From IMG/VR virus record IMGVR_UViG_3300031576_000263, positions 1 through 25,887 of that record: a stretch of 25,887 nucleotides of DNA. One strand, 5' to 3'. Origin of the DNA: a virus. This document shows positions 1 to 7,494 of the stretch, in pieces. The first letter of the stretch is position 1. Every line of letters starts with the position of its first letter. The notes below the pieces were generated by a model. It was not told where the DNA came from. It did no database searches and worked only from the letters and a program-made list of their open reading frames with translations. A program made the position numbers and the translations under genes.

Positions 1-2
1 CA

Positions 3-39
3 GAGGAGCCTATGCCGATGTGGGGAGTGAGACATTGAC
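3..39 (+). CDS. 3' end of an upstream gene (partial)
   Basis: This frame is open from the left window edge and ends at the TGA at 37-39, giving the residues EEPMPMWGVRH. The TTG start of the next gene overlaps this TGA, the same TTGA arrangement seen at the resolvase/1126 gene junction. That similarity is the only reason to treat this as a real gene end. The product cannot be named. A second frame is also open to the edge (the next gene's own frame), so the assignment is weak. Confidence 0.3.
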
Positions 40-277
40 CCGGAGAGAAGCTGAGGTCCTAGCCTGGATGGCTACCTTTCGGGAGATGGATGAACTGATA
101 TATGAGCGCGGAAAGGCCTACTTTGGACTTCATAAAATCGGCGCACGAACGGTTATGAATCTGATTCGTAATATGTGGGTTTCGGAGGCTCAAGGTAGCA
201 CAGCAGGGTCCGTTGAGCACTACCACATAAACGAAACTGGCCTAGCTGCTTTAAAGAATCATCTAGGTATTGATTGA
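35..277 (+). CDS. small winged-helix-like protein
   Basis: About 80 residues. A helical N-terminus (LTRREAEVLAWM) is followed by GLHKIGARTVMNLIRNMWV, which resembles a helix-turn-helix recognition segment. The end, HYHINETGLAALKNHL, resembles the beta wing and last helix of small winged-helix proteins, so DNA binding is a reasonable guess. The start is uncertain. TTG at 35 has GGGGAG seven bases upstream and overlaps the previous stop; GTG at 20 has GGAG at 5-8; and the frame stays open to the window edge. It is the first complete member of the small rightward operon that contains the resolvase. Function inferred from shape only. Confidence 0.55.
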   Translation: MTRREAEVLAWMATFREMDELIYERGKAYFGLHKIGARTVMNLIRNMWVSEAQGSTAGSVEHYHINETGLAALKNHLGID

Positions 278-293
278 AGGAGGCCGTGCCGCA

Positions 294-536
294 ATGGGCG
301 ATGAGGCTGGCCGGAAGATTCGGAGCGCGACGGTGCGGAACGATGATATAGCGCGGCCTGTACGTTCATGGAAACCGCCCGGCCCACCGACCCTCCGTCG
401 CCCCGGTCGTAAGGCTCGTCCAGTGTATTCCGTGTGCCGACAGTGCTGGACGTACTTCCGGCTCCAGGGCACGAGGCCGCAAAAGCACTGCTCACGTAGC
501 TGCGCGAAGAAGGCGTGGTGGGAGAGTGTGAGATGA
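294..536 (+). CDS. small zinc-finger protein
   Basis: About 80 residues with a basic, proline-rich N-terminal half and a C-terminal cysteine cluster. CRQC is followed by about 16 residues and then HCSRSCAKKAW, which fits a CxxC...CxxxC zinc finger of the kind seen in many small phage proteins. The start is set at ATG 294 because AAGGAGG (277-283) lies ten bases upstream; a TTG at 270 in the same frame lies before that ribosome-binding site. The stop overlaps the resolvase start by ATGA, so the two are probably translationally coupled. Binding of DNA or RNA is likely; a specific role is not known. Confidence 0.65.
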   Translation: MGDEAGRKIRSATVRNDDIARPVRSWKPPGPPTLRRPGRKARPVYSVCRQCWTYFRLQGTRPQKHCSRSCAKKAWWESVR

Positions 537-1129
537 AGATCCTCGCGATCGACCCCGGAACGATGCTCGGCTGGGCGACGGACTCTAGCGGCCGCCTGGA
601 GTTCGGCACTCATGACTTCTCGTTGCGCCGCGGGGAGTCGCCCGGGATGAGGTTCCATCGGTTCAATCGCTGGCTATTTGAGATGGTGCTGCGAGAAGGT
701 CAGGCGCCAGCCGTGGACTTGATCATTTACGAGCAAGCGCACCATCGCGGAGGCGCCGCTACGGACGTGCTGGTCGGCATGACGACTCGGATTCACGAGC
801 TATGCGCGTCGCCGTTCCGGTGGAGTGGCCTGCATCAATTGGCGGGCGGGAAGTCAGTCCCCATCGACTACTGCGCCGTGCATTCCGCGACGCTCAAGGC
901 GTTCGCGCTTGGCCGCGCGCCGAATCGTAAGAAGGGCGACCCTAAGATGGACCGGAGCAAGAGGGTGATGATCGAGGCGGCGGTGCAGCGGTTGATGTCT
1001 GATCGTTCCTGGACCATACCGACCCGTAGTGATCCGGCTGGGTTGTCCGAGGACGAGGCCGACGCGCTGTGGCTCTACTTCTACTGCAAGGAAGTGATTC
1101 TAGACGGAGGGAGAACGGAGACAGCTTGA
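533..1129 (+). CDS. RuvC-like Holliday junction resolvase
   Basis: This 198-residue protein has the RuvC/RNase H-like resolvase pattern. The first strand is KILAIDPGT (Asp7), followed by a second strand with an acidic residue, LIIYEQAHHRGG (Glu67). A conserved lysine region, HSATLKAFA (Lys122), comes next, and the C-terminal acidic pair is in SEDEADALWL (Asp174, Asp177). The spacing fits phage RuvC-like endonucleases, which use two metals to cut four-way junctions and so debranch DNA before packaging. The start is ATG 533, which overlaps the previous stop (ATGA) with GGGAGAG just upstream; a GTG at 515 in the same frame is less likely. It belongs with the recombination genes at the other end of the window. 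Confidence 0.85.
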   Translation: MKILAIDPGTMLGWATDSSGRLEFGTHDFSLRRGESPGMRFHRFNRWLFEMVLREGQAPAVDLIIYEQAHHRGGAATDVLVGMTTRIHELCASPFRWSGLHQLAGGKSVPIDYCAVHSATLKAFALGRAPNRKKGDPKMDRSKRVMIEAAVQRLMSDRSWTIPTRSDPAGLSEDEADALWLYFYCKEVILDGGRTETA

Positions 1130-1557
1130 AGAAGTTTCAGGGAGTTGGGAAGGATCTCACCTATCAACTGGCCGAGGCGAATCGCAAAGTTGTGCAACGG
1201 GAGCTTGCGGTCTATCTCGAGGCGCTCTGCCACGATTACCAATACTCGATTCGGCAGGCGTGCCGGCTCCTCGAGATCCTCGCCTTGCCGGGCCGGCTCC
1301 ATCGTGAGATGCAGTTGGAGCAGCTCAACCTCGAGCTGGGGGTTCTGAGGGATCGGCAGGGTTGGGGGAGGCCGTGGACGATATCGCAGTTGCGTCGTGC
1401 CTTCTACGCTCGTGCGGCGGACTTCCGCAGAGTCCCGCCGAAGCCGGTGACTCGGGAGGAGTTGGCGAGGTACATTCCGCTCGTCCCCCCGGCACGCAGG
1501 GCGAAGAAGGGGGCTCCCCAGACAGCCGCTAGTTCACCATCGACCCATCCCGGCTAG
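1126..1557 (+). CDS. hypothetical helical protein
   Basis: 143 residues, not recognised. The start is TTG 1126, which overlaps the resolvase stop TGA (1127-1129) and has GGAG at 1117-1120. An ATG at 1069 in the same frame lies inside the resolvase gene and is not needed. The protein is mostly helical. It has a YSIRQACRLLEI segment that looks like a helix-turn-helix, then a basic tail (PARRAKKG) that becomes disordered. It might be a sigma-like or DNA-binding factor, but no family motif is clear. It is the last gene before the hairpin terminator at 1631. Confidence 0.6.
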   Translation: MKKFQGVGKDLTYQLAEANRKVVQRELAVYLEALCHDYQYSIRQACRLLEILALPGRLHREMQLEQLNLELGVLRDRQGWGRPWTISQLRRAFYARAADFRRVPPKPVTREELARYIPLVPPARRAKKGAPQTAASSPSTHPG

Positions 1558-1630
1558 CGGACCAGGGACAGCCCCACAATTCCGAGGGGGCGCGTTCGTG
1601 CTGACGGCTGGAGTCGGCCGGGCGTAGCAA

Positions 1631-1660
1631 GGCCCCGGTTCCACGGAAGGAGCCGGGGCC
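1631..1660. terminator. hairpin terminator between convergent operons
   Basis: A 12-bp stem (1631-1642 with 1649-1660, one G-T pair) closes a 6-base loop (acggaa). It lies in the 119-bp gap between the last rightward gene (ends 1557) and the last leftward gene (ends 1677). There is no long T run on either side, so it may need Rho or act as a bidirectional block. Position and stem strength support a terminator. Confidence 0.7.
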
Positions 1661-1676
1661 GCCCTCTTCTGGCCTT

Positions 1677-2087
1677 CTACTTCAACGCCGGTGGAGTGAA
1701 CCCGGTCTTCAACCCCTGCATCAGATTCTTGCCGAAGCCGTGGATCCCGGTCGTGAAAACGGTGTACCCCAAAGCATCAACGCCGATCGTCATCACCGCC
1801 CCGAACACCTTGCCGAACACCCCGTCCAAGAATCCAGCCTGAACGGCTCCTCCGCCAACGTCGAACAAGGCCAGGACCGGCCCGAAGGCGCTGTTGAGCG
1901 CGCTCGAGGGCGAGATGGTCGGGGCCGTCCCTCCGAGGTTCGCCGCCACCTGAGACAGCAGCGACAAGACGAACGTGATGATCGGGATGATCTTGTTATA
2001 GAGCACGTCGTTCGGCAGCCGCTTGAGCACGAAGCCCAGGACGAGCGCCAGCACGGTTCCCATTCCAACCCAAGTGTCGCCGGTCAT
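1677..2087 (-). CDS. holin candidate (multi-span membrane protein)
   Basis: 136 residues with clear hydrophobic stretches: TWVGMGTVLALVLGFVL near the N-terminus, then IIPIITFVLSLLSQVAANL, and a longer, weaker one around VFGAVMTIGVDALGYTVFTTGI. Short polar links separate them and the tail is LKTGFTPPALK. A small membrane protein with two or three spans beside a cell-wall peptidase gene at the end of the late operon is the usual setting of a holin, which forms the membrane lesion that times lysis. The start ATG overlaps the stop of the zinc-ribbon gene (ATGA at 2084-2087). No holin family motif is certain; another membrane role is possible. Confidence 0.6.
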   Translation of the reverse strand: MTGDTWVGMGTVLALVLGFVLKRLPNDVLYNKIIPIITFVLSLLSQVAANLGGTAPTISPSSALNSAFGPVLALFDVGGGAVQAGFLDGVFGKVFGAVMTIGVDALGYTVFTTGIHGFGKNLMQGLKTGFTPPALK

Positions 2088-2257
2088 GCCATTCCCTCCT
2101 CTTCCTCGTCATCGTCCGACTCTTCCAGGTCCGGCTCGCCAGGATCCCAGGTCGTGTCGCACCCGTAGCAAAGCAATGTCGCGTCGATCATGTTGATTGG
2201 TGAGTACCCGCATCGCGGGCACTTGTCTCCTTTCCGTGGAATCGTGAGTTCGTCCAT
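2084..2257 (-). CDS. small zinc-ribbon protein with acidic tail
   Basis: This 57-residue gene is short and easily missed. It starts at ATG 2257 and reads MDELTIPRKGDKCPRCGYSP, followed by LLCYGC, a textbook CxxC...CxxC zinc ribbon. The C-terminal tail is a run of Asp/Glu (DLEESDDDEEEEGMA). It sits between the peptidase and the holin candidate and overlaps the latter by ATGA, so it is expressed with the lysis genes. The combination of zinc ribbon and acidic tail suggests a protein- or nucleic-acid-binding role. No function can be given. Confidence 0.7.
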   Translation of the reverse strand: MDELTIPRKGDKCPRCGYSPINMIDATLLCYGCDTTWDPGEPDLEESDDDEEEEGMA

Positions 2258-2261
2258 CACC

Positions 2262-2696
2262 CTAGACCGCTTCCGCCTGAACGTGAAGATGGGCCCCGGC
2301 CCCGACGTCGTGGTAGATGGCCGTCTGCTTCCCGTCCCGGCGTCTGAACTCGGCGTTGAGATGGGACTTCAACTCCAGGATCTTACCGTGCGTCAGCTCT
2401 CCGATGGTCCGGAAGTCCACCGCACGCGACACGGTGCCAGCGTGCGGGTCCGCCAAGTGAGGCCGAGGCCCCGAGTAATGCTTCGTTCCTTCGTCCCCGA
2501 TGAAGTAGACGCCTTCGAGAATCTTCTGGGCGTAGATGCGATCGTACTCGGCCTGGTCGCGGGATACGTCCGTGACCATGAGGTCCTTGTCGAACTTCTG
2601 GGCCGCGTACCAGTCCGCGTAGAGCGCGATGGCTGCCGCCACGGACTCAAGTTGAGCCTGGAACTCGTACTCGACGGCTTTCGTCTTGAATCTCAT
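2262..2696 (-). CDS. M15-like peptidoglycan peptidase (endolysin candidate)
   Basis: 144 residues. The C-terminal part carries DPHAGTVSRAVDFRT (His85, Asp94) and YHDVGAGAHLHVQ (His136, His138). This resembles the zinc-binding pattern of M15/VanY-type peptidases, in which a His, an Asp and a final HxH bind the metal and the enzyme cleaves peptide cross-links in the cell wall. His85 to Asp94 is two residues wider than the common HxxxxxxD spacing, so the ligand assignment needs care. The N-terminal helix region (EYEFQAQLESVAAAIALYADWYAAQ) is unassigned. There is no signal peptide, which fits holin-dependent release. Start ATG 2696 overlaps the previous stop. Confidence 0.7.
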   Translation of the reverse strand: MRFKTKAVEYEFQAQLESVAAAIALYADWYAAQKFDKDLMVTDVSRDQAEYDRIYAQKILEGVYFIGDEGTKHYSGPRPHLADPHAGTVSRAVDFRTIGELTHGKILELKSHLNAEFRRRDGKQTAIYHDVGAGAHLHVQAEAV

Positions 2697-3070
2697 CGGC
2701 CCAGGTACACCTTGAGCCCAACGCTCCAGGTCGTGGCGTCAAGGTTGTGCTCTCCAAGCCGTCCCAGCCCCACGTCGGAGTCCCAAGTGCCGAGCGAGCC
2801 AACCAGACTAGCCTTCTCCCCAATCGGATACAGGCCCTCGAGCGAGAACCCGAAACCTCCGGCGTCCCGATCCGAGGGCAGCGAGAGCGTCCTCTGCTTG
2901 CAGCCGTCCCCGGCATAGACGTCGGCCAGCGCGACGAGCATGCCGCGGTCCCTCAGCACGGTGTCTCCGTCCATGCCGTTCATCTTTAGCATGATGTAGG
3001 GTCGGTCCATTGCCTGAGCCATGCCGCACATCAGGGCCAGCAAGACCGCCAAGATCAGAAGCGTTTTCAT
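2693..3070 (-). CDS. secreted beta-rich protein in the lysis region
   Basis: 125 residues from ATG 3070, chosen because GGGAGG lies directly upstream; an in-frame start at 3094 precedes that site. A signal peptide is clear: MKTLLILAVLLALMCGMAQA, with likely cleavage after the AQA. The mature part is rich in short alternating strands (KASLVGSLGTW, TTWSVGLKVYLGR) and resembles a fragment of an outer-membrane barrel. A signal-peptidase II lipobox is not convincing around Cys15. Location among lysis genes suggests a role at the outer membrane, either in lysis or in altering the surface of infected cells. Both are inference. Confidence 0.65.
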   Translation of the reverse strand: MKTLLILAVLLALMCGMAQAMDRPYIMLKMNGMDGDTVLRDRGMLVALADVYAGDGCKQRTLSLPSDRDAGGFGFSLEGLYPIGEKASLVGSLGTWDSDVGLGRLGEHNLDATTWSVGLKVYLGR

Positions 3071-3100
3071 TCTTCCCTCCCCGATTCCCGCCAAGTGGCT

Positions 3101-3316
3101 TCATCGTTCCGGGGTGGCGGGTCCGGCCCTCGGATGACGGTCCATCTCCAACGTGAACAGAAGGTCTACCTTCTCGGCCATCGCCTTCTGCTCGGCGCCG
3201 AGCGTGGCGATCTGCACGTTGAGCCAGATCACGCCCGACAGGATCGCTACCGCGACGCCGATCAGAGGCCACGGGATCACGAGCCCGGCCGTAGGCTTCG
3301 AGGCTCGAGGCGTCAT
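3101..3316 (-). CDS. small bitopic coiled-coil membrane protein
   Basis: 71 residues. One membrane span (LVIPWPLIGVAVAILSGVIWL) is followed by a short coiled coil (QIATLGAEQKAMAEKVDLLF) and a proline-rich tail. The start overlaps the stop of the 102-residue gene upstream (ATGA at 3313-3316), so the two form a pair. Phage lysis regions often hold such bitopic proteins as spanin or antiholin components. The sequence does not say which. Confidence 0.6.
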   Translation of the reverse strand: MTPRASKPTAGLVIPWPLIGVAVAILSGVIWLNVQIATLGAEQKAMAEKVDLLFTLEMDRHPRAGPATPER

Positions 3317-3621
3317 TCAAGCGGCCTCGCGCGCCTGGGCTGGCGTATGGCGTCCCATAGCTCCGTATGAATCCTGTCGCCCTGACGGGTGCGACGCTCG
3401 ACCGTGTCCTTGAGTTCCACGATCGCGCGCTCCAGCTCCTCCGAACGAAGCGAGTCCACGACCGATGACCTGCGTATCTCGGCTCTGATATCGTTCGTGG
3501 TCCTTTCCTGAGCGCCCACAATAGTCATCGCGTGCCATCCGACACCGGCTCCCAAAGCCAGGACTTTCACCCAGTTCGGAAGCCTGGACCCGTTGAGCAA
3601 GTACTTCAGCCATTGCGTCAC
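3313..3621 (-). CDS. bitopic coiled-coil membrane protein (i-spanin-like topology)
   Basis: 102 residues starting at GTG 3621. A short basic/polar N-terminus leads into one span (WVKVLALGAGVGWHAMTIVG), then a long charged helix with heptad character (RTTNDIRAEIRRSSVVDSL, ERAIVELKDTVERR). An N-terminal span plus an external coiled coil is the layout of inner-membrane spanins. A matching outer-membrane lipoprotein is not evident, although the secreted protein at 2693-3070 is a neighbour. The pairing is inference. Confidence 0.6.
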   Translation of the reverse strand: MTQWLKYLLNGSRLPNWVKVLALGAGVGWHAMTIVGAQERTTNDIRAEIRRSSVVDSLRSEELERAIVELKDTVERRTRQGDRIHTELWDAIRQPRRARPLE

Positions 3622-3631
3622 CGGCGGATCC

Positions 3632-6031
3632 CTACCGCTTCCTCTTGTCCCTGAACTTAGGATCTCTCTCTACTTCCCGGATTCCCGCTAGGAACGACTT
3701 AACTCGAAACTCGCTATTCGGGTCCGGTTTCAACAGGTCCGCGACGATATTCGCCAGCCTGAATTGGGGAAAGCTAGTAAGCCAGGTCACGGAGCGTACC
3801 GGTCCCTCCACGGAGCCGTCCTCTCGGAGCCTGAATCCGTGCTCCTCCAGAAACCTCTGCCCGTTTTCGTTCGCCGCTAGAAGCTTCAACATGGCCGGAG
3901 CCGTGGTCATGGCTGGCCGGCCGGGAGAATACTCATGCGGCTTTCTTAGGAACAGGTTGCGTTGAAAGGCTTCACTCGCCCCAAGACCAAACTGGGGGAA
4001 AGATCGAGTGCCCAGGAGCCTCGCTATCCCAGGGCCTCCGGCCCTCAAGGAGTTCACTATTTCGTTTACGTCCCCGTAGGGACCGTAGGCCTGGGGATAC
4101 GCAACTCTCACCGTGCCCGGCTGCTTCCCCGGCCCCTCCACAATGCCGCCCTGCTCCACGACATCCGGGCCTAGCGAGGAAAGGGCTTCGGGCGGATATC
4201 CGGCGGCCTCGTTGATCCTGGCCCTAGCCCCACCCAATAACCCGATCGACCCGGGCCGCTCAATCACACCTAGAGCGAACAACTGTGGAGCGTTAATCTG
4301 CCAGTTGATGAACGGCATGAAGTTACGACGGAGCCCTTTTAATCCTTGAGACTGGAACCGAGGAGAGTAGTTGAAGAAGATACGGTCTACCTTTTCCGCT
4401 GCCTCATTGGCTACTAATCCCTTGTTCCTCAAATACTTGAAATGGGATAGCCGTGCTGAATCCTCCAAGTAGGAGCCGGCCGTCCTGGACCACGTGAAGG
4501 GACTCCACTTGGAAGAAGTCATCCCACGAGCCGTCTCCTGACTCGCCTGCCCTCTTCCGATGACTCCTAGTTGAATCGCCTCCCTCGCGTCCCTAAGGTC
4601 CTCGGGCGAGAGATCCCCCAGCTTCTTGGCTAGATAGATTCGACTAGTCTGACCGATGCCTTCCTTCCAGGCACTTGGGCTAACGTTACCGAAGATCGCG
4701 GATTGCAGGATATTGTTAAACTCGTTTCTAGCATGAAACCCGGGCGAGAAAAGCGCCCACTTCCGGAACTGGTTGTTCACGAAATCCAACGACTGCTGAA
4801 CCTTGCCCCACTCCTCGGGCTGGAACGTGTGATTGAGCCGGTCCACCACCTCGTGGAGTTCCTTTGGCAAGGCTGTTCGTTCCAGCCTGCCCTTGAACCG
4901 ACCCGTGAACCCGGTTGGAACCCCCCTAAGGTCCGCCACCGATCGCTCCCCACGCCCCAGAGGCCTTCCGAACCGCCGCACGAGGCCGCTCACGATGTCC
5001 GCATGCATGACTCGAAGATCGTTCTGGGCCCCCCGAAGCATCGTCCCCTTGACCACCGGCTCGAACGCCCTATGCCCAAGAGCCGCCGCCGAAGCGCTCA
5101 TCTCTTCCGTGGTCGAAGCTCGGCCAATATCCGTTCGCTTCTCCATCCGACCGGTCGAAAGTCCACCAGGCACCTCGACCGCAGTACCATAGGGTTTAGC
5201 CCCTAGCCTTACCCGCTCCTTCCGTGTGGCTACTCGAGGCACAAACTCATACGGAGATTCCAACTCGTGACGCTTCATGTGCGCCCGGATTCTGGCCGCC
5301 ACCTGCCACCTAAACTCCCTTACAAGCTCGTTCGCGGTCCCCTGGGCCTCTGGAGATAGGTTGCCTATGGTTCTGCGTTCGATAGCCTTCGCAATGTCGT
5401 CCTGAGCCTCCGCAGGCAGTCTCAGCGCCTTCGAGAATCGCTTCTCCCGGACAAACGCTCTCCAGTCGGCCTTTCCCTCCGAGGACCTTAGAATCCTGTA
5501 AAAGTCGTCTCTTATGTAGTTTGGGAGACTAGCCCCTGGCTTGATAAACTCCAGGCCCTGCTTGATCCCTGGGATGGCTCGTGCACGAAGCCCACCTGCC
5601 TCCAGGTTGGCCATCGCTCGACCCGCTGGAAGCAGCGCTTTCCCACCGACCAGATTCAGGGCCTTGACCCCAGGCAGATCCGTGGCGATATCCAGAATCT
5701 GGGCACTTGGCAGAAGGCCTCCGATGCCCTCCGCCTCCATCCTGGCCTTCAACTCCTCCAACTGCCTAAGCTTGGCAGAAGGACTGAACGTAACCGGGGT
5801 CTTGGTCCCGGCAATCGCCTTGATCCCAGCGGCCAACGGAGTGGATAGGACAGCCCCTAAAAAAGAGCCGGCCCCACCCACAGCGTCAATCGCCTCACGG
5901 CCAAGCTTCTCGGGTATGGTGCCCTGGGCCAAAGATGTGGCTAGGGCGGCATCCGACACCCCTCGAGGTCTCAGGGGGCGGCGTGCAGAGCCAACTCGGG
6001 CAAGTTCCGTCGCGAGGGTAGGATCCGCCAA
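3632..6031 (-). CDS. large internal virion / DNA-ejection protein candidate
   Basis: 799 residues, starting at TTG 6031 two bases after the previous stop. The middle carries RKWALFSPGFHARNEFNN (about 423-440), then EDSARLSHFKYLRNKG (about 523-538), FFNYSPR (about 552-558) and RNFMPFINWQINAPQ (about 569-583). This ordered pattern recurs in large internal virion and polyvalent proteins of podoviruses. The N-terminal 80 residues contain a Gly/Ala stretch (VGGAGSFLGAVLSTPLAAGI) that could contact membrane. It follows two smaller Ala/Gly-rich genes, the usual arrangement of ejection-protein sets that build a channel for DNA entry. No transglycosylase or polymerase motif was recognised. Confidence 0.65.
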   Translation of the reverse strand: MADPTLATELARVGSARRPLRPRGVSDAALATSLAQGTIPEKLGREAIDAVGGAGSFLGAVLSTPLAAGIKAIAGTKTPVTFSPSAKLRQLEELKARMEAEGIGGLLPSAQILDIATDLPGVKALNLVGGKALLPAGRAMANLEAGGLRARAIPGIKQGLEFIKPGASLPNYIRDDFYRILRSSEGKADWRAFVREKRFSKALRLPAEAQDDIAKAIERRTIGNLSPEAQGTANELVREFRWQVAARIRAHMKRHELESPYEFVPRVATRKERVRLGAKPYGTAVEVPGGLSTGRMEKRTDIGRASTTEEMSASAAALGHRAFEPVVKGTMLRGAQNDLRVMHADIVSGLVRRFGRPLGRGERSVADLRGVPTGFTGRFKGRLERTALPKELHEVVDRLNHTFQPEEWGKVQQSLDFVNNQFRKWALFSPGFHARNEFNNILQSAIFGNVSPSAWKEGIGQTSRIYLAKKLGDLSPEDLRDAREAIQLGVIGRGQASQETARGMTSSKWSPFTWSRTAGSYLEDSARLSHFKYLRNKGLVANEAAEKVDRIFFNYSPRFQSQGLKGLRRNFMPFINWQINAPQLFALGVIERPGSIGLLGGARARINEAAGYPPEALSSLGPDVVEQGGIVEGPGKQPGTVRVAYPQAYGPYGDVNEIVNSLRAGGPGIARLLGTRSFPQFGLGASEAFQRNLFLRKPHEYSPGRPAMTTAPAMLKLLAANENGQRFLEEHGFRLREDGSVEGPVRSVTWLTSFPQFRLANIVADLLKPDPNSEFRVKSFLAGIREVERDPKFRDKRKR

Positions 6032-6032
6032 C

Positions 6033-6629
6033 TTACCGCCTACTCCGCATCAGGTCGTTGGCCCTTAGCTGGGCGGCACGGCGTATCTCCGGGCTGTCCG
6101 CCTGAGCACGACCCGTGAAATAGGCTGTAAGAACCTTGTCATCGGTCACCGCGTTGATCGAGTCGATGATCTCCTGCTCTGTCACCCCTGCCGGTATCCG
6201 TCTTGGAATCTTAACGGGCTTGGCCGTCTTCTTTCCGATGGAGGGCCGCGCGGGAGCGATGTAAACTCCTGCGAGCTTCCTGCGTTCCACCTCGGTGAGG
6301 GGCCTTCCTAGAATCCTGATTGCCTCCTCGTCCTTCGTCGGCTTCGTCGGCTTCGGCGGCTTCTTCCTCGCCTCTTCGAGGGCTAGACGGGACTCTCGGT
6401 CCCTTTCCGCCTCGATCTGCTTCATGGCGTACTGTTCCGCCGCTCTCTGAGACTCGTTGTAGAGTTGGGAGGATCTACCCGAGGCCGCGAGAAACGCTGT
6501 GCCGAAATTGGCTCCTGGAGGCACGGCACCGAGCCCTCCAAGCGCCGAGGAAATCGCGTTCTGAATCCCCGAAAGCCTCATCCGGGCCTTGATCGTAGCC
6601 TCTTCGTACGGCGCAAACCCGCTAGCCAT
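6033..6629 (-). CDS. internal virion / ejection protein candidate (coiled-coil)
   Basis: 198 residues, ATG 6629 with AGGGGG upstream. The N-terminal half is Ala/Gly-rich (ISSALGGLGAVPPGANFGTA) and runs into a long charged helix (ESQRAAEQYAMKQIEAERDRE). A lysine/proline-rich linker (KKPPKPTKPTKDE) and a basic helical C-terminus follow. It lies between two other candidate ejection proteins, and its size and composition fit the middle member of such sets. No enzymatic motif is present. Assignment rests on context and composition. Confidence 0.55.
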   Translation of the reverse strand: MASGFAPYEEATIKARMRLSGIQNAISSALGGLGAVPPGANFGTAFLAASGRSSQLYNESQRAAEQYAMKQIEAERDRESRLALEEARKKPPKPTKPTKDEEAIRILGRPLTEVERRKLAGVYIAPARPSIGKKTAKPVKIPRRIPAGVTEQEIIDSINAVTDDKVLTAYFTGRAQADSPEIRRAAQLRANDLMRSRR

Positions 6630-6644
6630 AATACGGCCCCCTGC

Positions 6645-7133
6645 TCATACCCATTGCCCGCCGCCACTGCCGCCACTTGAGAATAGTTTATTCCCTAAAT
6701 AGCCCCCTAACGGTCCGCCAACTAGCGAGCCCGCAATGCCACCGGCGACCCCTCCGAACCCGGTTTTGCTAGCCTGCTGCCTTTGCTTCTCCAACGCCTG
6801 CTGATACATGAACTGCCGTCTCTGGTTCAGGAGTTGGGCAATGAAGTCCTGGACTCCCCCCGCGATCTGCCCCGAGGCCTGTCCGTAGATCCTGGAACCC
6901 AATCGTGCCGCCAGAGCGGTTCGAGCCCCGGAGTCCGCGAGCGGCCCCGAACGCGCCATAAAGTTCTGGATCGCACTCAGCCCCTGGGAGAACTGGGGAC
7001 CCAATTGGGCGTAGGCCGCCTTCTCCGCTGCTGTACGATAGAGGTCCAGGTCCCTTTGAATGTCCGATTTCGACGCTTTCCCGACTTCCTTGAGCAGTTG
7101 AGACCAGATGTTTCCAGGGTTTGTCGTCGCCAT
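6645..7133 (-). CDS. internal virion / ejection protein candidate (glycine zipper)
   Basis: 162 residues, ATG 7133. A helical Gln/Ala-rich body (FIAQLLNQRRQFMYQQALEK) is followed by a glycine-zipper segment at about residues 125-148 (GFGGVAGGIAGSLVGGPLGG) and a Gly/Ser tail ending QWV. Glycine zippers insert into membranes or pack helices tightly, and small ejection proteins of podoviruses often have them. It follows the tail hub and a small gene, and precedes two larger candidate ejection proteins. The role is inferred. Confidence 0.6.
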   Translation of the reverse strand: MATTNPGNIWSQLLKEVGKASKSDIQRDLDLYRTAAEKAAYAQLGPQFSQGLSAIQNFMARSGPLADSGARTALAARLGSRIYGQASGQIAGGVQDFIAQLLNQRRQFMYQQALEKQRQQASKTGFGGVAGGIAGSLVGGPLGGYLGNKLFSSGGSGGGQWV

Positions 7134-7140
7134 TGCCTAA

Positions 7141-7494
7141 TCACCTCACGAGGATATCGGCCACGGTGTTCGCCGTGTCGCACTTAAGAACAATCACTCG
7201 ACTCGTTGAAGGCAATGGGAAATCGTTGTAGACCTTGCCTCCAGCGAGGTAGGTCGTCCCCGAGCCACGACCAATGCTTAGAATCGTATAGCCGGACGGG
7301 GCGAATCCCAACCCGTGATAGATCGATACCGGAGCGTCCGCCGTGGAAAACGATACCGCGATCCGGCGCTCTCGAGCATTCGTCCTGACGGTCGAGAACG
7401 ATCCGGGCCTCAAGAACGACCCTGGCTGAAGCCGAATCGTCGAAAGAGCCGTGTTCTTGCTCGTAACAAGATGTCGAATAAATGCTCCTCCCAT
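7141..7494 (-). CDS. small beta-rich virion protein
   Basis: 117 residues starting at ATG 7494, overlapping the hub-protein stop (TGATG). The core VSIYHGLGFAPSGYTILSIG resembles the HGLG-x-x-P-x-G segment of small structural proteins found near phage tail and neck genes, followed by further strands to the C-terminus (VIVLKCDTANTVADILV). It lies between the tail hub and the ejection proteins, so it is probably a minor virion component. No precise role. Confidence 0.55.
   Translation of the reverse strand: MGGAFIRHLVTSKNTALSTIRLQPGSFLRPGSFSTVRTNARERRIAVSFSTADAPVSIYHGLGFAPSGYTILSIGRGSGTTYLAGGKVYNDFPLPSTSRVIVLKCDTANTVADILVR

Noticed and set aside
2190-2918. Plus-strand frame of 242 residues over the lysis region
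   Set aside because: It is antisense to the peptidase and secreted-protein genes, and its Arg/Pro-rich content is typical of a shadow frame.
2808-3521. Minus-strand frame of 237 residues crossing several lysis genes
   Set aside because: It overlaps three better supported genes in another frame and is Arg/Gly/Ser-rich without motif.
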